DNA from: Chrysoperla carnea
Lineage: Eukaryota; Arthropoda; Insecta; Neuroptera; Chrysopidae
DNA: 64,000 nucleotides
Direction of reading: 5' to 3'
Assembly: GCF_905475395.1 (NCBI RefSeq)
Contig: NC_058339.1
Coordinates: forward strand, 45,827,172 to 45,891,171
In this document: piece by piece, positions 26,393-37,973 of the stretch
Numbering within the stretch: the stretch's first letter is position 1
Layout: every line of letters begins with the position of its first letter
Notes under the pieces: generated by a model
Seen by the model: only the letters and a program-made list of their open reading frames with translations
Database searches by the model: none
What the model was told of the DNA's origin: nothing
Made by a program: the position numbers and the translations under genes

Positions 26393-26714
26393 CAGGCATG
26401 GGCGAGTTATTTTAAGTCGAAGTCACCATTGTTATAACTTTATTGTGTGTCTCTTTATCCAAGTCTGCTCTGCATTGCTCATAAAGGAGGGAGACGAGTA
26501 TACGACTCTTTTACCTATCTCAGTTTCTCTAATAGTAAGGAGATATGTAGAAAAAAAATGTTATCTCTCTGTCTTACTGTGTTTTTAGTTGTCACTAAAA
26601 AAAATGTTATCTCTCTGTGTTTTTAGTTATCACTAATTAGGCTGTCACTGTCTTACTTGTATTTTAGATACAAAAGTCTGAGGGACTTCTTTAAGCCACG
26701 TTGGACCATGCCTG
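26393..26714 (-). mobile_element. hAT-type MITE, copy 2 (perfect 8-bp TSD)
   Basis: A 322-bp element flanked by exact direct repeats CTCTAGTC (26385-26392 and 26715-26722). Ends are CAGGCATGGGC and GGACCATGCCTG. The interior is the reverse complement of the copies at 8116 and 30255. It carries an internal duplication of an ATGTTATCTCTCTGT/TTTTTAGTT segment (about 26555-26635), which explains its extra length. CAG ends with an 8-bp duplication centred on TA fit the Buster-like branch of hAT (nnnTAnnn). Confidence 0.85.
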
Positions 26715-28042
26715 CTCTAGTCTAAATGTTTTTTTGATACAGTAGCGAGAGGACTCCCTGTATTTTGTATATAAATTAGTTTGAATATCCTTAAAAAGTG
26801 ACTCACCTTGTACTTTGTATATTTTCTTTAAAAAAAAAAAACTGTTTTTGAGTAAAGCTATTTGTTTTATTATCGCAATCATAAAAGATTTATTTTTATA
26901 ACTTTATATGTGTGTACAAATTTTTTTTATACTTTATCGTATTTATAATAAAATTAAAATTTCTTAGAAATATTTTTATACTACAGAAAAAAACATAAAA
27001 ATCCTTATCGATTTTTCTTGTGATTTTTGTGTGTGATAATATTATGTTTTCTAGAATTATGTTATCTATTTCATGTAATTTGAACTTTACATGAAACATG
27101 CACGCTCACGCTATCGCGGGTGGTAGTTACACATATCGCAATATCAGGCAGGTCATTGCACATTTAACCTTGGCTTAGTTTTCTAATAAAAACAACACGA
27201 TCGAATTCTTTTACTATTATTGTTAAAAATGGGTTAGTTTTCTTTACCGGTCACACGATTTAAAAAATATTTTTAGAAACTGATAATTTTGTTTGTTATA
27301 AAATTTCAATTTAACCAGAAAAATATAAATAAATCCCCCCCTTATTTCTATTATAATATTGCAATCAACTATTATTTCCTAGAATGGCTTTTTCAAAAAA
27401 AATTCTATTTTGAAGAAACATTATAAGTATAATTTTTAATAAATTATTTATTCTGCGTATTTTAAAAAGGTTGGTTGTATGCTTAAATATAGCTGAGTCA
27501 TTATAACGTGGGTAATATTTTGTTAAAATTGCATTAATTTTTGCAAAGAATTTAAATTTTTAAGTGTATTGCGTGCAAAAATTCACACGCCTTGGTAGAA
27601 GAGGATTTTAAATGACTGTGTAGAGTGCTCTTCGGATCTTACCACCGAAAAGTAAGAAATTTTCTCCTTGTAAAAAACACCATAGTACATTTTTAAAACT
27701 CGCAAGACAAAATTGATATATTTAACATTAAAAATATCAATTGATTCTCAATTCATTTCTGCTTAAAAATTACTGTAAAAACGAAGTAAGAAAAGTTTTT
27801 CAGCGTTTTCCGTCTAGTAAATATTTTGCTATATATATTCTTGAAACCGTTATTTATAGATCATCTTATTGAATATCGAAAACCATCGAATATTATATGT
27901 AGAATGATAAATAAAACCATACATAATCCCGAAGTATCGTCTAATTATATTAAGGACGTTCCACAAAAAAATCACTTTTTCATACATGTATAATAGTTTT
28001 CGATTATTTGACAAACATTTAATAGTTAGGTCATACAAGATC
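26715..28042. other. intergenic, no gene seen
   Basis: AT-rich with short unsupported frames. No exon recognised. Confidence 0.5.
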
Positions 28043-28258
28043 CCCATTTACTAGTTTTCTACGTGAACTCTAACATTAATCGTTTCATTGAATTAAAAAT
28101 TTATGGTTTATTTACAAATAGAAAAATTTGCCCTACTAATTTATGCTTTACTAATGATATTTGACACCTTAGAAACACAATTCATGTGGTTTTATCAGCG
28201 GTTTCTTTCATTTTCCTTTATTAGCAGATTTTTGTAACATCTTTTACTGTACTAAAAA
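28043..28258 (+). repeat. single arm of foldback family FB3
   Basis: Matches the right arm of FB3 (10984-11160): AACATTAATCGTTTCATTGA, TTTACAAATAGAAA, TTTGACACCTTAGAAACA, CATTTTCCTTTATT, ACATCTTTTACTGTACTAAA. No left arm is present. It lies just upstream of the SOCS first exon. Confidence 0.65.
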
Positions 28259-28259
28259 T

Positions 28260-28966
28260 ACAAATACTTAAAATAAATTAATTTTTCATGAAATCAGAGA
28301 TTTACGATTTTAATGTTATACGTTTTGCCAGGAGAAATCCATATAAACCACCTTTTCGGTTTTAAAAATACCGATTAGATTTTATTTATAGTAAATTTTT
28401 TTTAATTTTTCGCTTTAAAATTAATTGCTCAAATTTCTTAGAAACTAACGGAAAACATACGACGAAAATAACAATAATGAATTCGCATGCGCATAGTTGA
28501 CCATATTAGTCCACGTTATAATACAAATCTGTCTTACTCTGTTAAGTTATAAGAAACACAGCTGGTGGTACACATTTCTTTAAAAATATTTTAATTTTAT
28601 ATACCTACTTTTATAAAAATCTTAGAATTGCAATCAGTGAAGATTTCTTGGATTCATTTTATATGTATTCATTTCTTTCTGGAATTGCAAACTATTTACA
28701 TTCAATTTCATAATATTGTACAAAACAATTTCATTGTATGTTACACCAAATATGAGAGTGGTTGTCGTCTGTTGGTAATTTGAGTGTGACAAATAAATTT
28801 ATTTACAATTGTTAAGAAAAATTAAACTCGGTTAAAAGTTTAGATAAATAAAGTGATTTTCTCAAAGGTGTTGTTAACAGTGTGTGTGAAAAGGAAAAGC
28901 ACACTTTGAGTGAAACAGTGAACAGACGAAAATATTAAATAAATTGAAAAAGTAATTACTCGAAGT
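28260..28966 (+). promoter_or_regulatory. candidate promoter and 5' UTR of the SOCS gene
   Basis: Upstream of the inferred SOCS start codon. It contains one exact match to the STAT consensus TTCNNNGAA (TTCTTAGAA, 28435-28443); a second match (TTCGTGGAA, 28988-28996) lies inside the first coding exon. SOCS genes in animals are commonly induced by STAT as feedback. No TATA or initiator could be chosen with confidence, so the transcription start is unknown. Such 6-of-9 matches also arise by chance in AT-rich DNA. Confidence 0.3.
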
Positions 28967-29013
28967 ATGAAAATTCATTCTCATCATTTCGTGGAAAGTG
29001 ATTGTTTTCAAAG
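28967..29013 (+). CDS. SOCS (CISH/SOCS2-type), coding exon 1
   Basis: ATG followed by 15 codons in all (MKIHSHHFVESDCFQ) and two bases AG, then the donor GTATAC in the context CAAAG/GTATAC. The leftover AG joins the first base A of the acceptor at 36147 to make an Arg codon, so the frame runs straight into the SOCS main exon. The main exon is open upstream of its first Met back to the acceptor, which calls for an upstream coding exon. This is the exon I found that fits phase, start codon and donor. It is inferred, not transcript-proven; another small exon in the 7-kb intron could replace or follow it. Confidence 0.5.
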
Positions 29014-30254
29014 GTATACACAAAATCGATTATTTTTACAATAAATAACGATTATTAGAGATCAATAATTATGGTCATTGTAAGCGATTTACACATTTTT
29101 ATATTAAATTGAAAGAATGTGCATATATACACATTACAATTGCTGAAATGCAAGGACAGTTGGTCACTATAACCGATATATGAGTTGATTAAGTTCAAAA
29201 TATATATATAAAGTTTTAGTTTATAGGATTCAAAATAGTATCAGTAATAGTAAGGTTGCTCGGATACGAAGAAAGTTCATTATTCTCGTTTACCAATGCC
29301 CCCTCTCTTTATCGCTAGCTCACTTTAACTTGTAATTAATTTTGAATAAAAGTTCTTTAGCACAAAAATAATATTTGTATAATACTTTCAAAACTCCAAA
29401 TTACATTAATAATCTTTGTTGATTTTCGATGGTGTGATTTTACCACTATAAGTATGGTGACTAAGTAAATTTCAAATAATTGGATTTAATCTTACACAAA
29501 AAATAATAAAAAACAGTTTTGAAAAACAGTTTTTCTTTCTATTGATAGTTTAGTAATGGTGTAAATAGGTGTGTTGACGATAAAAAACACAATCAGATAA
29601 CAATATATAAAAACTAAAGAAATAATAGTGTCTAAATTTAGTATAAAAAAAACCATTGAATAAAAAAGAATTTATAAACCTGTAACTTTATTAATAAAAA
29701 TTATATGAACATTATAACATATTTCCGGTATTAATTTTAGTTACACTCACACAATTGACTCGTTATTTTTATTAACTAGGTACATCTACCTCTTGTTTTT
29801 ACCTCTGTGTACAATAAAAAGTTGGCTTCAAATGTTATTTTGAGTTTTTACCGCTTATAGACAAGCGCTACAAAAATTATTGCACAAAATTTATTTACAT
29901 ATTATTTTTAAATATCTTTTGTACATATTTTTTTAAATCGCAAAAAGACTTAATTTTGAATGCGCAGAAAGTGAAGCCTAAAAAATGAAGTCTGTCGTAG
30001 TAAAAAAGCTCAAATTAATACAAGTCTTTACTCAAATTATTACAAGTTTATTGAAATATTGAAAAAATAAAAATATTCTAAGCAACTTTTTCTAATAGTT
30101 TTTTTTTAGATATCTCTTACCATCTCTGACGATAGGAAAAAAATTAAGAATTGGCCCTATTTGTCAATTTGTAGTAGGCTGAGTTTAATCTATGGCTATT
30201 CAAAATTTCAATTCGATATTTTTGTAAATAACGAAAAAGTAAGGGTGTCTACAT

Positions 30255-30556
30255 CATCCATGGGCAAACGTGGCTTAGAGAAGCCACTCACTCAGACTTC
30301 TGTATCTAACATACGAGTAAGACAGTGATACCCTAACCAGTGTCAACCAATAATACGAGTAAGACAGAGAGAAAACATTTTGTTCTACCTATCTCATTAC
30401 TATTAGAGAAACTGAGGTAGAAGAGTCATATACCTGTCTCGCTTCCTCCTCTATAAGCAATGCGAACTTGCACAAAGAGACACACAATAAACTTTATGGC
30501 ACGCAATAAACTTATAACAATGGTGGCTTTGACTTAATATAACTCGCCCACGCTTG
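30255..30556 (+). mobile_element. hAT-type MITE, copy 3
   Basis: A 302-bp element with ends CATCCATGGGC and GCCCACGCTTG (reverse complement CAAGCGTGGGC). It is flanked by GTCTACAT and GTCTATTC, a decayed 8-bp duplication with central TA. The interior has the same block order as the copy at 8116. It sits in the inferred SOCS intron. Confidence 0.75.
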
Positions 30557-32754
30557 GTCTATTCTTAAATGCGACACACTGTATATGCTTGTACGTTCAC
30601 ATATACAATGAATAGTTGTTGACTTAACGATGTTGCCAGATTTTTAAAATTTTAGCTCTTGTTTCTCATAACTTTGACACTACCAACTTTAATTCGCTTC
30701 CTAACACTTTGATTATCGTACACGTCGACGATACATATATAGAGGTTGAATGGCGGTCACAATCAAATTTTTTTATATTAAATTACGTATATTAAAAAAC
30801 CGTGTATAAATATAAAACGAATTTCGAACAAAAATAATCCAAAATAATAATGCACCTGGAGCACGCAAAAAAAAAGTAGCCTTTGTGTATGTAATTATTT
30901 CTAGGAATACACTACTAATTTAATATAACAAAATATAATATTTTAAATGAGTTGGATGGTTATAAAATATATATTTATTTATTTATGATTATATAGAACA
31001 AACCAACAACAGTGGCCGTCAAAATAAATGTTTTCCTATAATATACAATTAAATTTAATATTAAATATTTCTTGGAAAACTTTGCTGTGTTGTGTTTGTG
31101 ATATTGTGTCATTCGAATTGGCAGGAGGTTATTTGTAGTGTGTAGGGACATAAAATAATATTTTATAAAAAAATACTATTTTTTTTAATAAAATTATTAT
31201 AAATCTTTTATTAATTTTAATTATAAGTAAACAGGCCCGGATTTAGACAGTATGTAGTAGATTAAGAAAAATGTAAAGGACATTAATTTTGTATATTGCC
31301 TTCATACACCAAATTCCTGAATACCAACCTGCCAGTAAAGCTTTTATTTAATAATTATATTTATTAAGTATATAGTAATATTTATACGAAATACAAATAC
31401 CATCAACTGTCGATTCTAAAAATGTGCTTTTTTCATGAAAACTTACACAGTTAGCTAGCTATAGGACATTTGATGGTATTTCATTGTTAACATGGCTTTT
31501 GATAGTTGACATAAACCCTGTGTTGTATTTAAATTAAACAAGTTATTATCGTTTAAAACTTGTAATTATTTAGTTATAATTTTGTGACAACCTATATACG
31601 TAATTCAATTATTTACAGTAGTGACAAGAAACTCAATCGATTAATAGACTAGAAGTTAAATTCGATTTGAAAAAACTAATGTAAGCTTTGAGCAATTATA
31701 CGTTAAAATTGCTACTATAATTCAGGAAATACAGAATATTTCGAAAACCGTGAAGTTAAAGTGACGTAAACCTGAATGAAAAATACCTTTATTTTGATCG
31801 TAGCATCTAAAAATGAAATAATAAACAGGATTTAAGATTAATAAAATACAACTTTGGTGCATTCCGTGCTTCCGGCCATCCTGTTTAGTACGAAAATAAT
31901 TTTAAAATTTACAGTCAATAATCCTCCATCTCCTTGAAAGAAAATTTTGTTAAAATCAAACCGTTTAGCCATAATCTTCGGTATCGTATAGCGTGTTCAA
32001 CCCTGTATATTGTATAAGCTCAAAAAAATGATGTCTAAACTGTAGTTAAAAGCACATACCCAATTCCGATTTTTGCTATATTTACCACAAACGTTCCTGC
32101 AAAATGCTAAGAGAAAAAAAATTGCGCAGCCATACCTTCCTAACTCGCAGAACTCGTTATCACTCTCCCAAGGCAAAAATATATTTATAATTTCATTCAA
32201 ATAGTTAATTTCTAAAAATACTCTACTGAATCATTCTGTACATCATCCACGAATACAAAGTTATTTGGTAATAAAATATAACTTTTATGATAGTAATAAT
32301 AAATTAAGTTGATTGACATACATTATAAAATTATGAGTTTGGATAAACTATTAAATACTTTTCAAAGGTAATGTCATGGTAATTTGTATTTTCAGAAATT
32401 ATAGAAGCATTCAGCGTTTTAATGTAACAAAATGATCAGAATGTTTTTCATCGTAGTGACATAAACCATCAAGTTATATTGTTTTATCGTATTCCTTTAT
32501 GTACAGACAATGTTTAACTAAACTTTGATGTTTTTAAAGTTTTGTAATATCTTCCCGGGTTAATACTTCAGTTTATTCAAATTTATAAATTTTTTAGTTA
32601 TTCAATTTATTTGAAATAAAATTTTCTAAGATCTTAAAATTTCATTAGACATATCCTCAGCTCGAAAAGTAGGTTCGGTACCTACTCTGATCTGGACGAC
32701 ACTCGAATAAAAGATGCAAAAATGATAAATAACGCAATTTTTTTATACTATGTA

Positions 32755-33125
32755 TATGAAATATATACAAGGTGTATTAAGTTTAGTCCCAAGTTTGTAA
32801 CGCTTGAAAATATTGATGCCACCAACAACATTTTGGTACAGGTGTTCATAAAACCACCTAATTAGCCCGTTTTCGGTTGCCTGTCTGTGAACACGATAAC
32901 TCAAAAACGAAAAGAGATATCAAGTTGAAATTTTTATAGCGTGTTCAGGACATAAAAAGTGAGACCTAGTTCGTTAAAATCAGCAAACATAGGTCAATTG
33001 GGTCTTGTAAACCGTTCAAAAACAAAAGCTTAAGTGTAAAAAATGTTCTTTATAAAAAAAATAAACAACTTTTGTTTGAAACGTTTTTTCGAAAACATCA
33101 CTATTTACCCGCGAGGACGCAAATT
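32755..33125 (+). repeat. dispersed repeat, family B (full copy)
   Basis: Contains AGTCCCAAGTTTGTAACGCT, TTTTGGTACAGGTGTTCATA, GCCCGTTTTCGGTTGCCTGT, CACGATAACTCAAAAACGAA, AGAGATATCAAGTTGAAAT and, at the end, ACCCGCGAGGACGC. Other copies lie at 17240-17590 (minus), 38520-38835 (minus) and 52700-52870 (plus, truncated). It is followed directly by a family C copy, so B and C may be parts of one composite repeat. Confidence 0.65.
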
Positions 33126-33159
33126 AATGTTTATTTTTTTAAGTATATTAGAACAGATG

Positions 33160-33415
33160 GCCATAAATTGTATCTAGTCACCATTTTTACAGAAATCTTT
33201 CATTTAGCTTTAAAATGATGTTCATAGATAGTGTATTGAAATGTTAGACATTTTTAAAAAATATATCTTAAAATTAATATTAAAAATTATAGCTCATGTT
33301 TTATTCTGACGTATGAGCTATATTATTCTAAATTTTCATTCAAATCCACTCAGTAGTTTTTGCGTGAAAGCGTAACAAACAAACTTACTTTTACATGTAT
33401 AATATAAAAAGATGT
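33160..33415 (+). repeat. dispersed repeat, family C copy 3
   Basis: Has GATGGCCATAAATTG, TTTTTACAGAAATCTTTCAT, the ATTATAGCTCATGTTTTATT core, GACGTATGAGCTATATTATT and GTTTTTGCGTGAAAGCGTAA. Confidence 0.6.
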
Positions 33416-34319
33416 ATGTAGATATTTTTTATATTTTATTGCATTCTAATATTTTCCTAACTAGCTAAGCAATAGAAATCTTCATGGGAATAACCATGTA
33501 TTTTTTAAGATGAATATATATCAGAAAATTGTTCCTAGATACAAATTTTGTTTTCCCAAAAACTTACTTGGTTCTGCAGAAATCGAATACAAATTCATTG
33601 TAGAATTTTGTGTTTAGTTGCTGCTGAATTTCGGTTTTCATCAAATCTTTATCTTCTTTTTTTACCAGACAACCTCACACTTAATTTGTCAGTATAAATA
33701 ATTATAATTAATTAAACAAGTATTCAATGACCATGGGAATAATTTTTCTCTATTAGAAAATGTTTTAAATAAGAAAATGTCACCAAGTAATAATTAATTA
33801 GAGACATGTTTCCAAATGCGTATTGTACCTGTATAGTATAAAACCTTGAAAATTTTCTCGAAAAACTTTTGTAAGAATTTCTTATCACTTCAGAGCAAAT
33901 ACAAAGTATAATCTGTGCACACAGCATATATTTTTTTTAAGTTTAAAAACACGTTTCTTTATTTAAAAAATTATTTTATGGTTTCTCTGTATTTGATGCT
34001 TCCCACACACACGTATAGTAGAAAAGCATCCTTTAGAAAAAACCAATGAAAACAAATTCATGGAAATTTCATCCATTTATTTATCGCTATATGCGGACTT
34101 AAATTTAAAAATTGTTTCTCAACACACCGGCATAACGCGTACGTAGATATTTTTGAGTTTTTTTTCCGGAGATTGCGAATCTCTCAAAATCTATGTGCTT
34201 TGAAACATTTGTTCAAAATGGAAAAACGCGTACATATACATATACATATTATTACACTAACTTTTAGCCGCAACTTCGCCGGCGTTTTTTTTTTTACATA
34301 AATGGCAAAGATTTTTTAA

Positions 34320-34510
34320 ATGTCCTACACCCTGTTTTATGAAATGTCAAAACAACAAATATAATTTTTTTTTCTCATATTTTTATAAATTATAGCTCAT
34401 GTGTTATTCTAATGTATGAGCTATATTATTGTCAAGTTTCATTCAAATTCATTTTGTAGTTTTTACGCGAAAGCAAAACAAACATCCATACTTTCACATT
34501 TATAATTTAT
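34320..34510 (+). repeat. dispersed repeat, family C copy 4
   Basis: Has CACCCTGTTTTATGAAATGT, then AATTATAGCTCATGTGTTAT, AATGTATGAGCTATATTATT and GTTTTTACGCGAAAGC. It has the same orientation as the other three copies. Confidence 0.6.
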
Positions 34511-35044
34511 ATTAATTATAATATTTGCAAAAAACGAAATGAAAGATTTCAAGAAAATTAAATAAGAGAAAACGTTTTCGAGATATTCCCAGCTTGGACT
34601 TTTTTTACTTATATTTCGTACGCACATACTACAATTTCTAAAACTAAAAAAAAAACCTATTCATATCTTATACCGTTTTGTTTTTATTCCAATTTAAAAA
34701 CATACAATTCTTATCTGATCATTCTTTACAAATATGAAATACGTAATATTTATTTCCAGAATTGTATACTCCATAAAATTTCAGGAAATGAAAATTAATA
34801 TAAAATGTAAAATAAAATATTACGATCAATAATAAAACTTTCTATAGTATACTTCGTGTTATTGTGTTCAAAAGGTATGTACTTGTTTCAAACTATTGTC
34901 AATTTACAATATTTGAGTCTTGAAATGAATGTTAGGAATCAAAGTCGCTTCTAATGAATAATTATTACATATATTTGAAACATTGTTTGTGGAAAATGGA
35001 ATGAATTCAACATAAATTATTATTGTTTTTATATATTTTTTTTA

Positions 35045-35190
35045 ACGTAATTGTATACAGATTATGTGAACGCTATAAATATTTCCGGTGATAAATAAAA
35101 TACATTTAATACATATATACCAAGACTCAAACTCGGGTCTCGTGGATTCATGTCAAACGTCTTAAAGCTCGCTCGACTATATGCTATTAC
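35045..35190 (-). mobile_element. tRNA-derived SINE
   Basis: On the minus strand the block reads TATAGTCGAGCGAGC (box A-like), then ACGAGACCCGAGTTTGAGTC (box B-like, one mismatch to GWTCRANNC). This is followed by a tail containing GTTCACATAATCTG and TACAATTACG. A second copy of the tail (GCGCACAATTACG, ACCACATAATCTG in reverse complement) lies at about 35390-35445. The tRNA-like part cannot fold into a full cloverleaf, so it is a SINE relic, not a tRNA gene. Confidence 0.5.
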
Positions 35191-36146
35191 AATATACATT
35201 AAAAGTCTTTCGATTATTAATAATATTAATGATACAGAAAAGTACACTATAACAAAAAATAACACTTGTCGAGTAAATCTTAATTAAAGAGAATTGAGTT
35301 ATTTAAAACAATTTTTTTTTTAGTTATTTAAAACAAATTTTTTCGACACAAATTGATTTCATACATTTAATCCCACTTTTGAACGTAATTGTGCGCAGAT
35401 TATGTGGTTTAAATACCTACGGTGTTAAATAAAAATGAATTTAATTAATTATTTGTTTCGATTTCTATTAATATTATGTATTAATTTGAATTTAATTAAA
35501 AAAATTGTTTATAATTAAACAAAATTGCGCATTTGGTCTAAAACACAAAGCTTATCTATCTCACACATGCTTTTACATTTACCTAATTCATTATGATTAA
35601 TTTTAATTTTTTAAATAATAAAATCATATTTCTGTTTTTAACAAACCAAAATTTTTTGTTTTTTAATAAGTTAGATGCCTTTAATTATAAATTTAGTCTT
35701 GATATCACCCTTATTTACTTCTATAAGAAAAATTATTCCTAACTAAAAATGATAAAAAGTTTTTAAAAGATGATAAAAAGAAATTCATTTTCAAAATTTG
35801 AATAATTTTTTGCAAAAATATTCTTGTGTAGCTGGAAGTCACTATGTACAACCCAATTATATGGAATATAACTTTCAATATTTTGGTTTATACTCAAAAA
35901 AGGACCTTTTTTTTTAATATAAAACTTCTTTTTTCTTTGGAATATTATTTGTTCTATTATTAACTTCACAAGTATAATAATTAAATTTTTTTTTTCTTTG
36001 TAACTCTGTAATTTTTTTTAACTTCAAATATGAATTGGTATCATTAATAAAACTGAAATGCGTTAAAAACTGCCTACAAGAATATTGACTTTTAATTTAT
36101 AACACCTCAATGCAAAATAATTAATCAATAATTTTTTTTGTTACAG

Positions 36147-37965
36147 AAAATTTGGTACAATTAACGAAAATTCTAATTATGATCTGCAATCAAGAATGAT
36201 TCAACACGAATATAGAAAAATATATTCGCCAGTGACTATGATGATGCCATCCTCAGATGCAATTTGCCCACGTTGTCGACACGTATTTCCAACAATGACC
36301 TCAACACAATCATCAAATACAAAAAAAGAAGAATCCCCATACAACACAAATCCATTTACAGAATATTCATCATTGCAACATCATTCACATCAAAGTGAGG
36401 ATGACGATGACCTTACTCCTACATTTACATCACCCTCAACGACAGCAGTACCAACTTCGTCGTTAACAACATCATCATGTGTTAGTGAAACAGACATACC
36501 ACCAACACCCCCACCTCGATTAAAACCAGTTTTATATGCAAATATTCCACCACCAATAACTTCAACAACCCCCAGTACAAACACAAAACCATATGTAACA
36601 ATGAGTAACATAAATTTACAACCAAATGGTTTTGTTACATCTACGAATCAACCAAATTTTATACCGTTAAGTTCACCAACAAATAATTATCAACCTTCGA
36701 TATTCACCTCAAATCCATTAATTAAGCAGCCACCGCCTCCTAGTTTGTGTGAAGGAATTAACGGTTTAACAATATCCAATCCAACTAATCGTGTTTATCG
36801 ACAATTAAGTGGAGGTGGTTTAGTACAAGATAGTCAAAATAATGGTATTCGAATTCATGAAGCACAACCCATGCATCAAATGTCTGGAGGTGGTTTAATC
36901 AATACTAGAATTGATGATTTTCTTCATGAATCATCCACAGCATCATTATCACTGCCATCATTACGAAATGATACAAAATCAACAAAATTATTAATATCAA
37001 CAACAGAAATAACATCTCCATCGAGCACCTCGATTTCAATATCACCATTAAGTACATCATCTAACATATCAATTCTAGTTCCTACATCATTAAATACATC
37101 ATTAGAAATATCACCAAATTCAATAAATATCACAGTACCACGTGTAACAACGCCTACTAAAAACAATAATTCCATATTTCAAGCTCCAATTAGAAGAAAT
37201 ACATCTCAACGGCAAACGCGAAGAATACGTAATGGCATTGAAAATAATCAACAAATATTTTTCCCAACAACAATTTCACCAGAATATTTATTACAATTAA
37301 ATAAATTAACATCACCACCCCCTCAACCAATTGTAGTAGATGATATGAAATGTTTATCACAGACTGTAAATCGTTTAAAAGAATCCGGTTGGTTTCATGA
37401 GGGTTTAAGTTGGAATGATAGTGAAACGTTATTAACCGGTACCGCAAATGGTACGTTTGTTGTACGTGAATCATCAAATCCAAATTTTTTATTTGCAATT
37501 ACTGTACAAACAAAACAAGAACCAACATCTGTGCGTATTCAGTATGATAATGGACATTTTCGTCTTGATTGTGTATCACATGTTACTCCAATAGTGCCTC
37601 AATTTGATTGTGTTGTTGATTTGATTGAATATTACGTTACAAAACATAATTCAACAACATCCAAATTGAATAGTAATTTAATTAATAATAATAATATAAA
37701 TAATAAAAATAATAATAATAATAATAATTTTCTTGGTAATCAAGTATTTGTTGATGAAAATGGTCAAATCAATTCAATTGTATCATTAAATAAACCATTA
37801 CGTAGTACTGTTCCTAGTTTAACACATTGTGCAAGACTTGCAATCAATAAACAATTACGTTCATGTCAAACTTATTCTAAATATGAACTTGCAAATATAT
37901 TAGATAATTTAGAATTACCAAAATCATTAAAAATATATTTATTACAATATCCTTATGTTATATAA
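36147..37965 (+). CDS. suppressor of cytokine signalling, CISH/SOCS2-type
   Basis: The main exon of a predicted 621-residue protein: an adaptor that binds phosphotyrosine on signalling receptors through SH2 and recruits Elongin B/C-Cullin 5 through a SOCS box, damping JAK/STAT signals. Numbering uses the two-exon model. Residues about 49-430 are Ser/Thr/Pro/Asn-rich with a CPRC motif and two QLSGGGL/QMSGGGL copies. The SH2 domain (about 425-515) has GWFHEGLSW, FVVRESS with the phosphate-binding Arg456, VRIQYDNGHFRLD and LIEYYV; the closest family pattern is CISH/SOCS2. An Asn run follows, then NKPLRS and a SOCS box (573-621) ending LKIYLLQYPYVI. Family members are usually 200-260 residues, so the N-terminus is far longer. 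The BC box has Ala where Cys is expected, and the Cul5 box reads LELP, not LPLP. The exon is open from the acceptor, so Met at 36196 need not be the start. Confidence 0.88.
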
Positions 37966-37973
37966 TATTTATA

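Larger units (their letters stand above)
29014..36146 (+). other. SOCS intron 1
   Basis: Inferred 7.1-kb intron from GTATAC to the acceptor TTTTTTTTGTTACAG. It carries a hAT MITE (30255-30556), a family B repeat (32755-33125), two family C repeats and a tRNA-like SINE on the opposite strand (35090-35190). The remaining sequence is AT-rich with no further exon recognised. Confidence 0.45.

Noticed and set aside
35090-35190. Functional tRNA gene
   Set aside because: Box A and B are recognisable but there is no acceptor-stem pairing and box B is imperfect; a SINE relic fits better.
36390-37498. Antisense open frames of 73, 83 and 102 codons opposite the SOCS exon
   Set aside because: They are shadows of Ser/Thr/Asn-rich codons on the plus strand and show no family pattern.
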